A DNA stretch of 64,000 nucleotides from contig AODO01000002.1 of assembly GCA_000341795.1 (NCBI GenBank), positions 46,300-110,299 on the forward strand, written 5' to 3'. The translations under genes were made by a program, and so were the position numbers. The notes beneath the pieces were generated by a model. That model saw only the letters and a program-made list of their open reading frames with translations. It had not been told where the DNA came from and searched no databases. Of the stretch, positions 56,081 through 64,000 are shown in pieces; within the stretch, counting starts at the first letter, position 1; the number at the start of each line of letters is the position of its first letter. This stretch comes from Rhodococcus triatomae BKS 15-14 (GTDB lineage Bacteria; Actinomycetota; Actinomycetes; Mycobacteriales; Mycobacteriaceae).

Positions 56081-56135
56081 GGCAACGCGAGAGGCCCCGC
56101 TCGGACGATGTCCGAGCGGGGCCTCTCGCGTTGCC
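56081..56135. terminator. 25-bp perfect stem terminator, bidirectional
   Basis: The arms 56081-56105 and 56111-56135 pair perfectly over 25 bp around a 5-base loop. It serves the convergent bioN and pspA genes and is the longest hairpin in the window. Confidence 0.92.
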
Positions 56136-56152
56136 GGAAGCCTGGTCGCAGG

Positions 56153-56968
56153 CTACTGCGCGGTGGGGTTCTCCGGCTTGGGGGTCGCGGCCGGGGTGGC
56201 GGGGGCGGCGGACGGAGTCGCGGTACCGCCCGCGGGCAGCGCGTCGCCCTTCATCGATGCCCGGATCTGCTCCAGACGGCTGTGACCGGCCATCTGGACG
56301 CTCGCCTGCTGGACCTCCATCATGCGGCCCTGAACCGAGTTCTGCGCCAGCTCGGCCGAACCGAGTGCGTTCGCGTAGCGGCGCTCGATCTTGTCGCGGA
56401 CCGCGTCGAGGCTCGGCGTGTTGCCGGGGGCGGAGAGGGTCGCGTCCATCGATCGGAGCGAATCGCTGACCTGCTCCTGCATCTTCGCCTGCTCGAGCTG
56501 GCTGAGGAGCTTGGTGCGCTCGGCAACCTTGGCCTGGAGGGTCATCGCGTTCTGCTCGACGGCCTTCTTCGCCTGCGCGGCGGCCTGCAGCGACTGGTCG
56601 TGGAGGACCTTGAGGTCCTCGACGGACTGCTCGGCGGTGACGAGCTGCGCCGCGAACGCCTCGGCCGCATTGGTGTACTGGATCGCCTTCTCGTTGTCGC
56701 CGGCGGTCGCCGCCTGGTCGGCGAGCGTGACGGCCTGACGGGCGTTGGCGTTCAGCTTCTCGACCTCGTCGAGCTGACGGCTGAGCTTCATCTCCAGCTG
56801 GCGCTGGTTGCCGATCACCGATGCGGCCTGCTGCGAGAGCGCCTGGTGCTGACGCTGCGCGTCCTCGATTGCCTGCTGAATCTGAACCTTCGGGTCCGCC
56901 TTCTCGTCGATCTTCGAGTTGAAGAGCGCCATCAGGTACTTCCAGCCCTTGACGAACGGGTTTGCCAT
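56153..56968 (-). CDS. pspA: PspA/IM30-family envelope-stress protein
   Basis: This 271-residue ESCRT-III-like coiled-coil protein coats and protects the inner membrane under stress. The N-terminus [37 protein letters not shown] and the long helical core (to about residue 235) match mycobacterial Rv2744c (the 35-kDa antigen). A Pro/Ala/Thr-rich tail of about 35 residues follows. It lies downstream of clgR, which activates pspA in mycobacteria. Confidence 0.93.
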   Translation of the reverse strand: MANPFVKGWKYLMALFNSKIDEKADPKVQIQQAIEDAQRQHQALSQQAASVIGNQRQLEMKLSRQLDEVEKLNANARQAVTLADQAATAGDNEKAIQYTNAAEAFAAQLVTAEQSVEDLKVLHDQSLQAAAQAKKAVEQNAMTLQAKVAERTKLLSQLEQAKMQEQVSDSLRSMDATLSAPGNTPSLDAVRDKIERRYANALGSAELAQNSVQGRMMEVQQASVQMAGHSRLEQIRASMKGDALPAGGTATPSAAPATPAATPKPENPTAQ

Positions 56969-57012
56969 TGGTTTGATCCTGCCTCCGTCTGTTGCCGCGT
57001 CAACCGCGACCC

Positions 57013-57033
57013 GGTGTGCGACCGTCGCGCACC
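57013..57033. promoter_or_regulatory. 9-bp inverted repeat upstream of pspA
   Basis: GGTGTGCGA and TCGCGCACC (one mismatch) flank CCG, 45 bp before the pspA start in the 194-bp clgR-pspA gap. It could be a regulator site; it does not clearly match the published ClgR motif. Confidence 0.35.
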
Positions 57034-57162
57034 GACATTGGGCTACTGCCCCTCAACTGCTCTCGCGCCCACCCCACGCGGTGGTCCGGTGTCGAATCTA
57101 CAGCGCTCCGGGGACTGCGCGCCCCCTCGACGACCAGGCGGACAATCGGTGCAGATCGGACG

Positions 57163-57543
57163 TCACGCAGCCGCCAGCGCGGCCGGCGGCGCCGGGATCA
57201 CCACGAGGGTGTCCTCCTCGATCCGAGGAGCCGACTGCGCGGCGTCCAGCGACGCGTGCGCACCGGGAGCCGCAGCGGACGGAGCACCGGAGTCCGAGCG
57301 ACCCTCGACCGAATCCGAGAGCGATTCGCTCACCTCGTACAGGACCGTCGACAACGGAACTTCCAGGGCGTCACAAATGGCGGCGAGCAGTTCGCTGGAT
57401 GCCTCCTTGCGCCCGCGTTCCACCTCGGACAGATACCCGAGGCTGACCCGCGCGGAACTCGACACCTCACGCAGGGTGCGACTCTGGGCCACCCGCGTGC
57501 GCCGCAGACTGTCCCCGAGCGCTTCTCGCAACAACACGCTCAT
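57163..57543 (-). CDS. clgR: transcriptional activator ClgR
   Basis: This 126-residue XRE-type regulator has an HTH near residues 22-45 ([27 protein letters not shown]), exactly as in ClgR of Streptomyces, Corynebacterium and Mycobacterium, which activates clpP, clpC and, in mycobacteria, pspA. The C-terminus ends ALAAA, consistent with the alanine-ended degron described for ClgR turnover by Clp. GGAGG precedes the ATG by seven bases. It lies upstream of pspA and downstream of cinA. Confidence 0.94.
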   Translation of the reverse strand: MSVLLREALGDSLRRTRVAQSRTLREVSSSARVSLGYLSEVERGRKEASSELLAAICDALEVPLSTVLYEVSESLSDSVEGRSDSGAPSAAAPGAHASLDAAQSAPRIEEDTLVVIPAPPAALAAA

Positions 57544-57631
57544 CTGGCACCTCCATCATGTGCACCCGATCCGGTCACGCTTCCCGTCTACCTTGGTTCA
57601 ACGAGTCGACACGTCGAGTTGGTTCCCGACC

Positions 57632-58132
57632 CTATCCCGACGCGACGGAACGCACGCGACCGAGGAGGTCCGACAACGCCGCGTCGACCACCGCGCGACG
57701 GATCTCCCAGCGACCGCCCGGCAACGTGAGCTCCCGGACACGGACGCCGTCCGGGCCCGCGATGCCGACGAACACCGTGCCCACCGGCTTGCCGTCCTGC
57801 GGGTCCGGCCCCGCGACACCGGTGAGTCCGACGCCCCAGTCGGCACCGCACCGCGCGATCGCGCCGGCCGCGAGCTCCGCGGCCGTGGTCGGAGCCACGG
57901 GCCCGTCGGCGGCGAGCGTCGACTCGGCAACCCCGGCGAGCGAGTCCTTGAGATCGGTTGCGTACACGATCACCCCGCCCCGCAGTACGGCGCTCGCGCC
58001 CGGCACCCCAGCGACCGTCGCGGCGAACAGGCCCGCCGTCAGGGATTCCGCCGACGCGAGGGTCTGGCCGCGTCGGGTCAGCTCCGCGACCAGGGCGACG
58101 GCGTCGGTGCCGTCGACCAGTGGGTCGGTCAC
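57632..58132 (-). CDS. CinA C-terminal-domain protein (NMN amidohydrolase PncC-like)
   Basis: This 166-residue protein is the stand-alone CinA C-terminal domain. ASAESLTAGLFAATVAGVPGASAVLRGGVIVYATDLK carries the conserved Ser and Tyr/Lys region of nicotinamide-mononucleotide deamidase, and GVGLTGVAGPDPQDGKPVGTV follows. It would recycle NMN formed by NAD-dependent reactions. The GTG at 58132 overlaps the pgsA stop (GTGA). Confidence 0.92.
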   Translation of the reverse strand: MTDPLVDGTDAVALVAELTRRGQTLASAESLTAGLFAATVAGVPGASAVLRGGVIVYATDLKDSLAGVAESTLAADGPVAPTTAAELAAGAIARCGADWGVGLTGVAGPDPQDGKPVGTVFVGIAGPDGVRVRELTLPGGRWEIRRAVVDAALSDLLGRVRSVASG

Positions 58133-58770
58133 CGCGCCGCGTGGACGCCGGCACGCAGCCGGATCGACTGCACCACGTAGTCCAGGCCGGTGACGACGGT
58201 GAGGAAGACGGCTACGCCCATCACGACGGCGGCCACGACTGCCCATCCGCCGGACAGCGGGAGCAGGTACAGGCCGATCGCGAGCGACTGGACCAGGGTC
58301 TTGACCTTGCCGCCACGGCTCGCCGGGATGACGCCGTGCCGCAGGACCGCGAACCTCAGCAGGGTGATGCCGATCTCGCGGGCGGCGATGATGCCGGTGA
58401 CCCACCAGCTGAGGTCGCCCAGGATCGACAGACCTACCAGCGCGGCGCCGACGAGGGCCTTGTCGGCGATCGGGTCGGCGAGCTTGCCGAAGTCGGTCAC
58501 CAGCCCGTACTTGCGCGCCAGCTGACCGTCGATCCGGTCGGTGATCGCCGCGACGGCGAAGACGACGGTCGCCGCGATCCGCCACGACGTCTCGTGACCG
58601 TCGCCGACGAACAACACGATCAGGAACACCGGCACGAGCAGGATGCGGACGACCGTCAGCACGTTGGCGATGTTCACCAGCGGCACCGGCCGTGCAGGCG
58701 CGGCGTCGGGCACGTGCACGTCACCGTCGGGCACGGCGGCGCCGTTCGACTCCGACTGCCGGGCCGTCAC
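58129..58770 (-). CDS. pgsA: CDP-alcohol phosphatidyltransferase, PgsA-like
   Basis: This 213-residue membrane enzyme has the CDP-alcohol motif DG-x2-AR-x8-G-x3-D-x3-D in DGQLARKYGLVTDFGKLADPIAD (about residues 81-103) and four to five helices. It probably makes phosphatidylglycerol phosphate from CDP-diacylglycerol and glycerol 3-phosphate; by position it equals pgsA3 (Rv2746c). The GTG at 58770 starts before a hydrophilic leader. It is coupled to the cinA gene. Confidence 0.9.
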   Translation of the reverse strand: MTARQSESNGAAVPDGDVHVPDAAPARPVPLVNIANVLTVVRILLVPVFLIVLFVGDGHETSWRIAATVVFAVAAITDRIDGQLARKYGLVTDFGKLADPIADKALVGAALVGLSILGDLSWWVTGIIAAREIGITLLRFAVLRHGVIPASRGGKVKTLVQSLAIGLYLLPLSGGWAVVAAVVMGVAVFLTVVTGLDYVVQSIRLRAGVHAAR

Positions 58771-58920
58771 CCGCGCACCGTCCCGAGGCCGGAGAAACCG
58801 AACACCTGACGGTTCGTACGCTCGACGCGCGGACGGGTCCCCTCGTCGAGGTGGTCGGAGGCAACTGGGGACGGCACACGGCTCAGAATATCGTTTGGCG
58901 CCACGACTACTGTGCACCCC

Positions 58921-59445
58921 ATGACATCAGGCTCCGAAAGCTCCGCCGCGAGCGCGCCGATCGTGCGCCGCGCGCGCACGTCCGACGTGACGGACATCAA
59001 GCGCCTGATCGACATCTATGCCGGTCGCATCCTCCTGGAGAAGAACCTCGTGACCCTCTACGAGGCCGTTCAGGAGTTCTGGGTCGCGGAGGTGGACGGG
59101 GTGGTCGTCGGGTGCGGCGCACTACACGTCCTGTGGTCCGATCTCGGCGAGATCCGCACTGTCGCAGTCGATCCGGTGGTCAAGGGCCGCGGCGTCGGAC
59201 ACCTGGTGGTCGCTCGGCTCGTCGAGGTCGCGCGGGAGCTCGAACTGGAACGGGTGTTCGTGCTGACCTTCGAGGTCGACTTCTTCGGCCGGCACGGTTT
59301 CGCCGAGATCGAGGGCACGCCGGTCACCGCGGAGGTGTACGCCGAGATGTGCCGGTCCTACGACACCGGTGTCGCCGAGTTCCTCGACCTGAGCTACGTG
59401 AAGCCGAACACACTGGGCAACACGCGGATGCTCCTGACGCTCTGA
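58921..59445 (+). CDS. argA: amino-acid N-acetyltransferase (short ArgA, N-acetylglutamate synthase)
   Basis: This 174-residue GNAT enzyme matches the short actinobacterial N-acetylglutamate synthase (Rv2747), which starts arginine synthesis from glutamate or glutamine and acetyl-CoA. The acetyl-CoA loop is GEIRTVAVDPVVKGRGVGHLVVARLV (about 79-104), and HGFAEIEGTP follows. The ATG at 58921 has no ribosome-binding site (GTG at 58912 is possible), so it may be leaderless. It is divergent from pgsA. Confidence 0.91.
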   Translation: MTSGSESSAASAPIVRRARTSDVTDIKRLIDIYAGRILLEKNLVTLYEAVQEFWVAEVDGVVVGCGALHVLWSDLGEIRTVAVDPVVKGRGVGHLVVARLVEVARELELERVFVLTFEVDFFGRHGFAEIEGTPVTAEVYAEMCRSYDTGVAEFLDLSYVKPNTLGNTRMLLTL

Positions 59446-59497
59446 CGCCCTTCACCGAACCGCGCCGCCCGGCGCACCGAACGAAAGCGAGCCCCAC

Positions 59498-59785
59498 ATG
59501 CCCGTCATCGCCGTCGAGTACACCTACACCGCCGCCACGGTCGCCGCGCGCGACGAGGTCCGCCCCGACCACCGCGCCTGGCTGTCCGGACTGGTCGCCG
59601 AGGGCACCGTGCTGAGCACCGGGCCGTACGCCGACGGCAGCGGGGCCCTGATCCTGGTCTCCGCGGCCGACGAGGATGCCGCTCGCACGCTGTTCCGGAC
59701 GGACCCGTTCGCACGGGCAGATCTGATCGAATCGGCCCGCTTCACCGAGTGGACGCCGGTGATGGGCGCCTTCGCCGCGTCCTGA
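59498..59785 (+). CDS. YciI-family protein, copy 1
   Basis: This 95-residue ferredoxin-like YCII domain protein contains the family His/Asp pair in RPDHRAWLSGLVAEGTVLSTGPYADGSGALILVSA. The biochemical role is unknown; the domain is related to muconolactone isomerase-like folds. It lies 52 bp after argA and is followed by a closely related second copy at 59934. Confidence 0.88.
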   Translation: MPVIAVEYTYTAATVAARDEVRPDHRAWLSGLVAEGTVLSTGPYADGSGALILVSAADEDAARTLFRTDPFARADLIESARFTEWTPVMGAFAAS

Positions 59786-59933
59786 CACGTTCGCCGCCCG
59801 TCAATCGGAGTACATCCCGGGCGGCTCTGCGCATTTGCCAACGCGGACCGACTTCCCCCGCATACGCTTTTGACTCCCCGGTGTTATTCGATTCCGTCCG
59901 GTTTCGGCCTGGGCGAGTGGAAAGCGAGTGGCC

Positions 59934-60272
59934 ATGTCGTTCATCGCCGTCGAGTACGTGTACCGCGAAGGATCCGTGCCGGATCGTGACGTGCACAGGC
60001 CCGCACACCTGAGGTGGCTCGGTGAGCTCGTCGACCAGGGCCACGTACTGACCGCAGGCCCCTTCCTCGACAACAGTGGGGCCCTGCTGATCCTGGCCAC
60101 CCCCAACTGCGAGGCGGCGGCGAAGCTGCTCGCGGACGACCCGTTCATCCACGCGGGCATCGTCGTCGACATCCACTACACCGAGTGGAGGCCCGTGCTC
60201 GGCTCCTTCACCGAGCACGGGGCCCCCCTGGTCACGCCGACGTCGACTGGTTCTGTTCGCCTCGGGTCTTGA
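59934..60272 (+). CDS. YciI-family protein, copy 2
   Basis: This 112-residue YCII-domain protein is a paralogue of its upstream neighbour (FIAVEYVYREGS...RPAHLRWLGELVDQGHVLTAGPFLDNSGALLILA versus VIAVEYTYTAAT...), with an extra 15-residue tail. The ATG at 59934 is preferred over a GTG two codons upstream. Its 3' end overlaps the convergent terC gene by 41 bp. Confidence 0.86.
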   Translation: MSFIAVEYVYREGSVPDRDVHRPAHLRWLGELVDQGHVLTAGPFLDNSGALLILATPNCEAAAKLLADDPFIHAGIVVDIHYTEWRPVLGSFTEHGAPLVTPTSTGSVRLGS

Positions 60273-61224
60273 TCAGGCTGGCGACGGTCGTCACGACCAG
60301 CACGCCGATGATCACCGTCAGCGACAGCGCGATGCTCACCTCGGGCACGGCCACGTGCTCACCGCCGTTGATGAACGGAAGGGTGTTCTCGTGCAGTGCG
60401 TGCAGGACGAGCTTGACGCCGATGAACGCCAGGATGACCGACAGGCCGTAGGACAGGTACACGAGGCGCTCGAGCAGGCCGCCGATGAGGAAGTACAGCT
60501 GGCGCAGACCCATCAGGGCGAACGCGTTGGCCGTGAACACGATGTACGGCTCCTGCGTCAGGCCGTAGATCGCCGGGATCGAGTCCAGGGCGAACAGGAT
60601 GTCGGTGAACCCGATTGCGATGAGTGCCAGCAGCAGCGGTGTGACGAACCGCTTGCCGTCGATCTTCGTGACGAGCTTGTCGCCGTCGTACTCCTCGGTG
60701 GTCGGGACGAAGCGGCGGACGATCGACACCATCCGGTTCTCGCGTTTCTCCTCTTCCTCCGCTTCGTGACCGTGGTCCTTGACCAGCTTGATCGCGGTGT
60801 AGACCAGGAAGAATCCGAACAGGTAGAAGACCCAGCTGTAGGTGTTGATCGCCGCCGCGCCGACCGCGATGAAGATTCCGCGCAGCACCAGGGCCATGAC
60901 GATGCCGATCAACAGCACCTTCTGCTGGTACTCACGAGGTACCGCGAAACTCGACATGATGATGACGAACACGAACAGGTTGTCGACGGACAACGCCTTC
61001 TCGGTGACGTAGCCGGCGAAGTACTCGCCGCCGTAGCCGGCGCCCCACTGCCAGATGACGAACAGGCCGAACAGGACCGCGATTCCGATGTAGACCGCGG
61101 ACCAGAAGCCCGATTCGCGCAGCGTCGGCGCGTGTGGGGTTCGAACGTGGGCGAAGAAGTCGAAGACGAACAGGCCCAGGATCACCAGACAGGTGATGAT
61201 CCAGACCATCGGGGTGATGTGCAC
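60232..61224 (-). CDS. TerC/Alx-family membrane protein, probable manganese exporter
   Basis: This 330-residue protein has about eight to nine membrane helices and the TerC core motifs EKALSVDNLFVFVIIMSSF and GFTDILFALDSIPAIYGLT with acidic residues in the membrane. Alx/YkoY/TerC proteins export manganese, and their genes often follow yybP-ykoY riboswitches, as seems true here. The GTG at 61224 is chosen because GGAGG lies seven bases upstream; TTG at 61230 is too close to it. Its 3' end overlaps the YciI copy 2 gene. Confidence 0.91.
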   Translation of the reverse strand: MHITPMVWIITCLVILGLFVFDFFAHVRTPHAPTLRESGFWSAVYIGIAVLFGLFVIWQWGAGYGGEYFAGYVTEKALSVDNLFVFVIIMSSFAVPREYQQKVLLIGIVMALVLRGIFIAVGAAAINTYSWVFYLFGFFLVYTAIKLVKDHGHEAEEEEKRENRMVSIVRRFVPTTEEYDGDKLVTKIDGKRFVTPLLLALIAIGFTDILFALDSIPAIYGLTQEPYIVFTANAFALMGLRQLYFLIGGLLERLVYLSYGLSVILAFIGVKLVLHALHENTLPFINGGEHVAVPEVSIALSLTVIIGVLVVTTVASLIKTRGEQNQSTSA

Positions 61225-61231
61225 AGGCAAT

Positions 61232-61260
61232 CCTCCGGTAGTCGATCAGGACACCGGAGG
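61232..61260 (-). promoter_or_regulatory. ribosome-binding-site-sequestering hairpin (riboswitch expression platform)
   Basis: On the minus strand CCUCCGG (61260-61254) is exactly complementary to CCGGAGG (61238-61232), which contains the terC ribosome-binding site. A 7-bp GC helix with a 15-base loop can form and would hide the site. The same CCUCC is the 3' strand of the riboswitch closing helix, so the two structures exclude each other. Confidence 0.7.
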
Positions 61261-61395
61261 TCTCTCCCGCCGACCGTCGCCGTGACGCGTGACTGCGCGT
61301 CGCCGTCGAACACCCGACCGGCAACCCCGGAGCAACGATCGCGCCGCTCGTGTTGACGAGGTTGCCACGGAATTCGGGGATACTCCCCTCCAAAG
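61254..61395 (-). ncRNA. yybP-ykoY-type manganese riboswitch upstream of terC
   Basis: Read on the minus strand, the leader starts CUUUGGAGGGGAGUA (61395-61381) and ends GGGAGAGACCUCCGG (to 61254). GGAGG and CCUCC close a long junction, and the GGGGAGUA start and GAGACCUCC end are the conserved elements of yybP-ykoY (RF00080). An ACCUCGUCAACACGAG hairpin region and a GC-rich extended arm lie between. The known ligand of the class is Mn2+, and downstream genes are often TerC/Alx proteins. Identified by eye, not by covariance search. Confidence 0.75.
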
Positions 61396-61442
61396 CCCCC
61401 TCATTCAATCACAGGACGCGCGCATCGCCGTGAACCAGCAGG

Positions 61443-64000
61443 TCACTCGGCTGAATCCGATTCGTCCGGATCGCCGCCGCGGATCGACCACAGCAGCCCG
61501 TCCAGTTCGTCCGGTTTGATCAGAACCTCGCGTGCCTTCGATCCTTCGCTCGGACCGACGACGCCACGCGTCTCCATCAGATCCATCAGCCGGCCCGCCT
61601 TCGCGAACCCGACGCGCAGCTTGCGCTGCAGCATCGACGTCGAACCGAACTGACTCGTCACGACCAGCTCCACGGCCTGGAGCAGCACGTCCATGTCGTC
61701 GCCGATGTCGGGGTCGACGTCCTTCTTCTCCGCGGACTTGGCCGTCGTGACACCCTCTGTGTACTCGGGCTCGGCCTGGTTCTTGGTGAAGTCGACGACG
61801 GCGGCGATCTCCTCGTCGGTGATGAACGCGCCCTGCATGCGAGTCGGCTTGCCCGCGCCCATCGGCAGGAACAGCCCGTCACCCATTCCGATCAGCTTCT
61901 CGGCGCCCGGCTGGTCGAGAATGACCCGCGAGTCGGTGAGGGAGCTGGTCGCGAAGGCGAGCCGCGACGGCACATTCGTCTTGATCAGGCCCGTGACGAC
62001 ATCCACGGACGGACGCTGCGTCGCCAGGACCAGGTGGATTCCCGCGGCACGCGCCTTCTGGGTGATCCGGACGATCGCCTCCTCGACATCGCGCGGCGCG
62101 GTCATCATCAGGTCGGCGAGCTCGTCGACGATCGCGAGGATGTACGGGTACGGGCGGTACACCCGCTCGCTGCCGAGCGGCGCGGTGATCTCCCCCGACT
62201 TCACCTTCTTGTTGAAGTCGTCGATGTGCCGCACCTTGTTGACCTGCATGTCCTGGTAGCGCTGCTCCATCTCCTCGACCAGCCAGGCGAGCGCCGCGGC
62301 GGCCTTCTTCGGCTGGGTGATGATGGGCGTGATGAGGTGCGGGATGCCCTCGTAGGGCGTGAGTTCGACCATCTTCGGGTCGATCAGGATCATCCGCACC
62401 TCGTCGGGGGTGGCGCGCTGGAGCAGTGAGACCAGCATCGAGTTCACGAAGCTCGACTTGCCGGAACCGGTCGAGCCCGCGACGAGCAGGTGCGGCATCT
62501 TCGCGAGGTTGGCGCTGACGAAGTCGCCTTCGATGTCCTTGCCCAGGCCGATGACCAGCGGGTGATGGTCCTTGCGTGTGCTCGGGGCGGCGAGGACGTC
62601 GGCGAGCCTGACCATCTCACGGTCGGTGTTGGGCACCTCGATGCCGACCGCGGACTTGCCGGGGATCGGCGCGAGCAGCCGCACGTTGTCCGTCGCCACG
62701 GCGTACGCGATGTTGCGGGCCAGGGCCGTGATCTTCTCGACCTTCACACCGGGGCCGAGCTCGACCTCGTAGCGGGTGACCGTCGGCCCGCGGGTGTACC
62801 CGGTGACGGCGGCGTCGATCTTGAACTGCTCGAGGACCTCGGTGATCGCCTGGATCATCGCCTGGTTGGCCGAACTGCCCGCCTTCGGCGGATCCCCTTC
62901 GACCAGCAGGTTCGGCGGCGGCAGGGTGTAGTCGCCCTCGACGACGCGGTCGGGGATCAGCATCTCCGGCTCGTCGGCGGGCTTCGCCACAGGCACCGGC
63001 TTCGGGGCCTTCGGCTTGGCACGGGCCTTGGGCGTCGGGGGTTCGGGGGCGGGCTCCGTGGGGAGTACCTCGGTGGGCGCGAACTCGTCGAGCGGATAGT
63101 TCGTGGTGGGGTCGCTCGCCGAGCCGCCGTCCGGCACCGCGTCGTCCACCGGGTATCCGTCGGCATCGAACAACGCCGGGTCGTAGTCCGCGTCGTCGCG
63201 TGTCGCGCGTCGGCGCGACGGCCTCAGGTTCCGAAGGCCACGAAGGTGGTCGCGTTCGTGGCCGTCGTCCGTGTCGTCGTGGACGTCGTCGAAGTCGCCG
63301 TCGGTCTCCTGGTCGTACGGCCCGTAGTCGTCCTGTCGCGGGGTGCCGAGCAGGGATCGGATCCGGGTGGGGACCTCCCGTACCGTCGTTCCGGTCAGCA
63401 GCAGGACACCGAAGCCCATCGCGAGCAGCAGCAGCGGAACCGACAACCAGAACGTCACGCCGTCGGTCAGGGGTCCACCCGCCGCGAATCCGACGAAGCC
63501 GGCGCCGACGGCGCGTCCCTCGGCGTCGCGAGGCTCACCGCTGATCACGTGGAAGACGCCGAGCGCGGGGATCGCGACGAGCAGCGACCCGAGGACCAGC
63601 CGTGGCCGGATCTCGGGATTCGCCTCGGATCTCATCAGGATGACGGCGACGCCGACGCCGACGATCGGCAGCAGTGCCGCAGCGGCTCCGAACAGTGCGC
63701 GAACGCCGGTTTCGATCCATCCCCCCACCGGGCCGCCCGCACCGAACCACATGGCGGCCGCGATGACGACGCTCACGGCGATCAGGCCGAGGGCGATCCC
63801 GTCCCGGCGGTGACCGTGGTCGATGTCGGCGGCGCGGCCGACGGTGCGGGTCGCGGCGCCGACACCTCGCGCGGCCAGGGTCCAGCCGCGGCCCAGCGCA
63901 GCCCCGACCGAGTGCAGCGCGCCACCCGACTTGCGGCCGGCGGGACGCCGCGCGGCCGGGCGGGGCGCGGTCGCCTTGCGCGGGGTCGACACCGTCCGGG
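61443..64000 (-). CDS. ftsK: DNA translocase FtsK (5' end at or beyond window edge)
   Basis: FtsK pumps chromosome-dimer DNA at the division septum. At least 849 residues are visible from a possible GTG at 63992, and the frame remains open to the window edge. After an Arg/Ala-rich N-terminus there are four membrane helices (about residues 65-205), an acidic/Pro-rich linker, the motor domain with Walker [11 protein letters not shown] (near residue 505) and Walker [16 protein letters not shown], and a C-terminal gamma winged helix ([27 protein letters not shown]) that reads KOPS sites. The GTG has no visible ribosome-binding site, so the true start may lie outside. Confidence 0.96.
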   Translation of the reverse strand, partial: RTVSTPRKATAPRPAARRPAGRKSGGALHSVGAALGRGWTLAARGVGAATRTVGRAADIDHGHRRDGIALGLIAVSVVIAAAMWFGAGGPVGGWIETGVRALFGAAAALLPIVGVGVAVILMRSEANPEIRPRLVLGSLLVAIPALGVFHVISGEPRDAEGRAVGAGFVGFAAGGPLTDGVTFWLSVPLLLLAMGFGVLLLTGTTVREVPTRIRSLLGTPRQDDYGPYDQETDGDFDDVHDDTDDGHERDHLRGLRNLRPSRRRATRDDADYDPALFDADGYPVDDAVPDGGSASDPTTNYPLDEFAPTEVLPTEPAPEPPTPKARAKPKAPKPVPVAKPADEPEMLIPDRVVEGDYTLPPPNLLVEGDPPKAGSSANQAMIQAITEVLEQFKIDAAVTGYTRGPTVTRYEVELGPGVKVEKITALARNIAYAVATDNVRLLAPIPGKSAVGIEVPNTDREMVRLADVLAAPSTRKDHHPLVIGLGKDIEGDFVSANLAKMPHLLVAGSTGSGKSSFVNSMLVSLLQRATPDEVRMILIDPKMVELTPYEGIPHLITPIITQPKKAAAALAWLVEEMEQRYQDMQVNKVRHIDDFNKKVKSGEITAPLGSERVYRPYPYILAIVDELADLMMTAPRDVEEAIVRITQKARAAGIHLVLATQRPSVDVVTGLIKTNVPSRLAFATSSLTDSRVILDQPGAEKLIGMGDGLFLPMGAGKPTRMQGAFITDEEIAAVVDFTKNQAEPEYTEGVTTAKSAEKKDVDPDIGDDMDVLLQAVELVVTSQFGSTSMLQRKLRVGFAKAGRLMDLMETRGVVGPSEGSKAREVLIKPDELDGLLWSIRGGDPDESDSAE

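Overview
The window is 64 kb of very GC-rich actinobacterial chromosome. Gene content and order point to the Mycobacteriales (Corynebacteriales), most likely Rhodococcus or a close relative such as Gordonia, Williamsia or Nocardia. The reasons are the nrdR/chiZ-like/lexA block, the miaA-dapF-hflX and miaB-recX-recA-DUF3046 blocks, the pspA-clgR-cinA-pgsA-argA-ftsK block, a fructose PTS next to ptsI, and gluABCD beside miaB and recX. Much of this order is shared with the Mycobacterium tuberculosis Rv2718c-Rv2748c region and with Corynebacterium glutamicum. I saw no tRNA, rRNA, IS element, prophage or CRISPR array.

Layout. 1-5.1 kb: the 3' part of an hrpA-type helicase, nrdR, an SOS-linked cell-division gene (chiZ/divS-like) and lexA, with two LexA boxes between the last two. 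5.1-12.9 kb: catabolic genes (acyl-CoA dehydrogenase, Baeyer-Villiger-type monooxygenase, esterase, aldehyde dehydrogenase, NDMA/mycofactocin-type alcohol dehydrogenase) with a divergent AraC regulator. These fit stepwise oxidation of a secondary alcohol or ketone through an ester or lactone. 13-16.6 kb: NCS2 permease, secreted lipase, PHP-domain protein. 16.6-22.6 kb: fructose PTS (ptsI divergent from fruR-fruK-fruA-ptsH). 22.6-25.2 kb: divergent siderophore-reductase and siderophore-binding genes with an IdeR-like box, and a GbsR/MarR regulator. 25.3-28.5 kb: two paralogous exported proteins around a Cys-rich pentapeptide-repeat protein.

28.5-33.6 kb: minus-strand run LigB-like, miaA, SpoU methyltransferase, dapF, hflX. 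33.8-38.2 kb: DUF349 protein, two membrane proteins, miaB. 38.4-41.7 kb: gluABCD, with a strong hairpin between the binding-protein and permease genes. 41.7-44.1 kb: a probably frameshifted two-helix membrane gene, recX, recA (with LexA box), DUF3046. 44.1-46.9 kb: glycosyltransferase, F420-type oxidoreductase, DinB-like protein. 47-51.7 kb: glpD and a TetR gene divergent from an alkyl-DHAP-synthase-like flavoprotein and a diacylglycerol kinase, an arrangement known from mycobacteria. 51.7-56.1 kb: PIG-L deacetylase, MFS transporter, small membrane protein, bioYMN. 56.1-64 kb: pspA, clgR, cinA domain, pgsA, argA, two YciI paralogues, terC and ftsK (5' end at or beyond the window edge).

Most of the window is conserved chromosome. 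I did not find a clearly novel defence or mobile system. The most notable observations are: a yybP-ykoY-type leader before terC whose closing helix can also pair with the terC ribosome-binding site; the alcohol/ketone oxidation cluster; the shortened LysM domain in the SOS-controlled division protein; the glpD/TetR/AGPS-like/DagK module; and the frameshifted gene beside recX.
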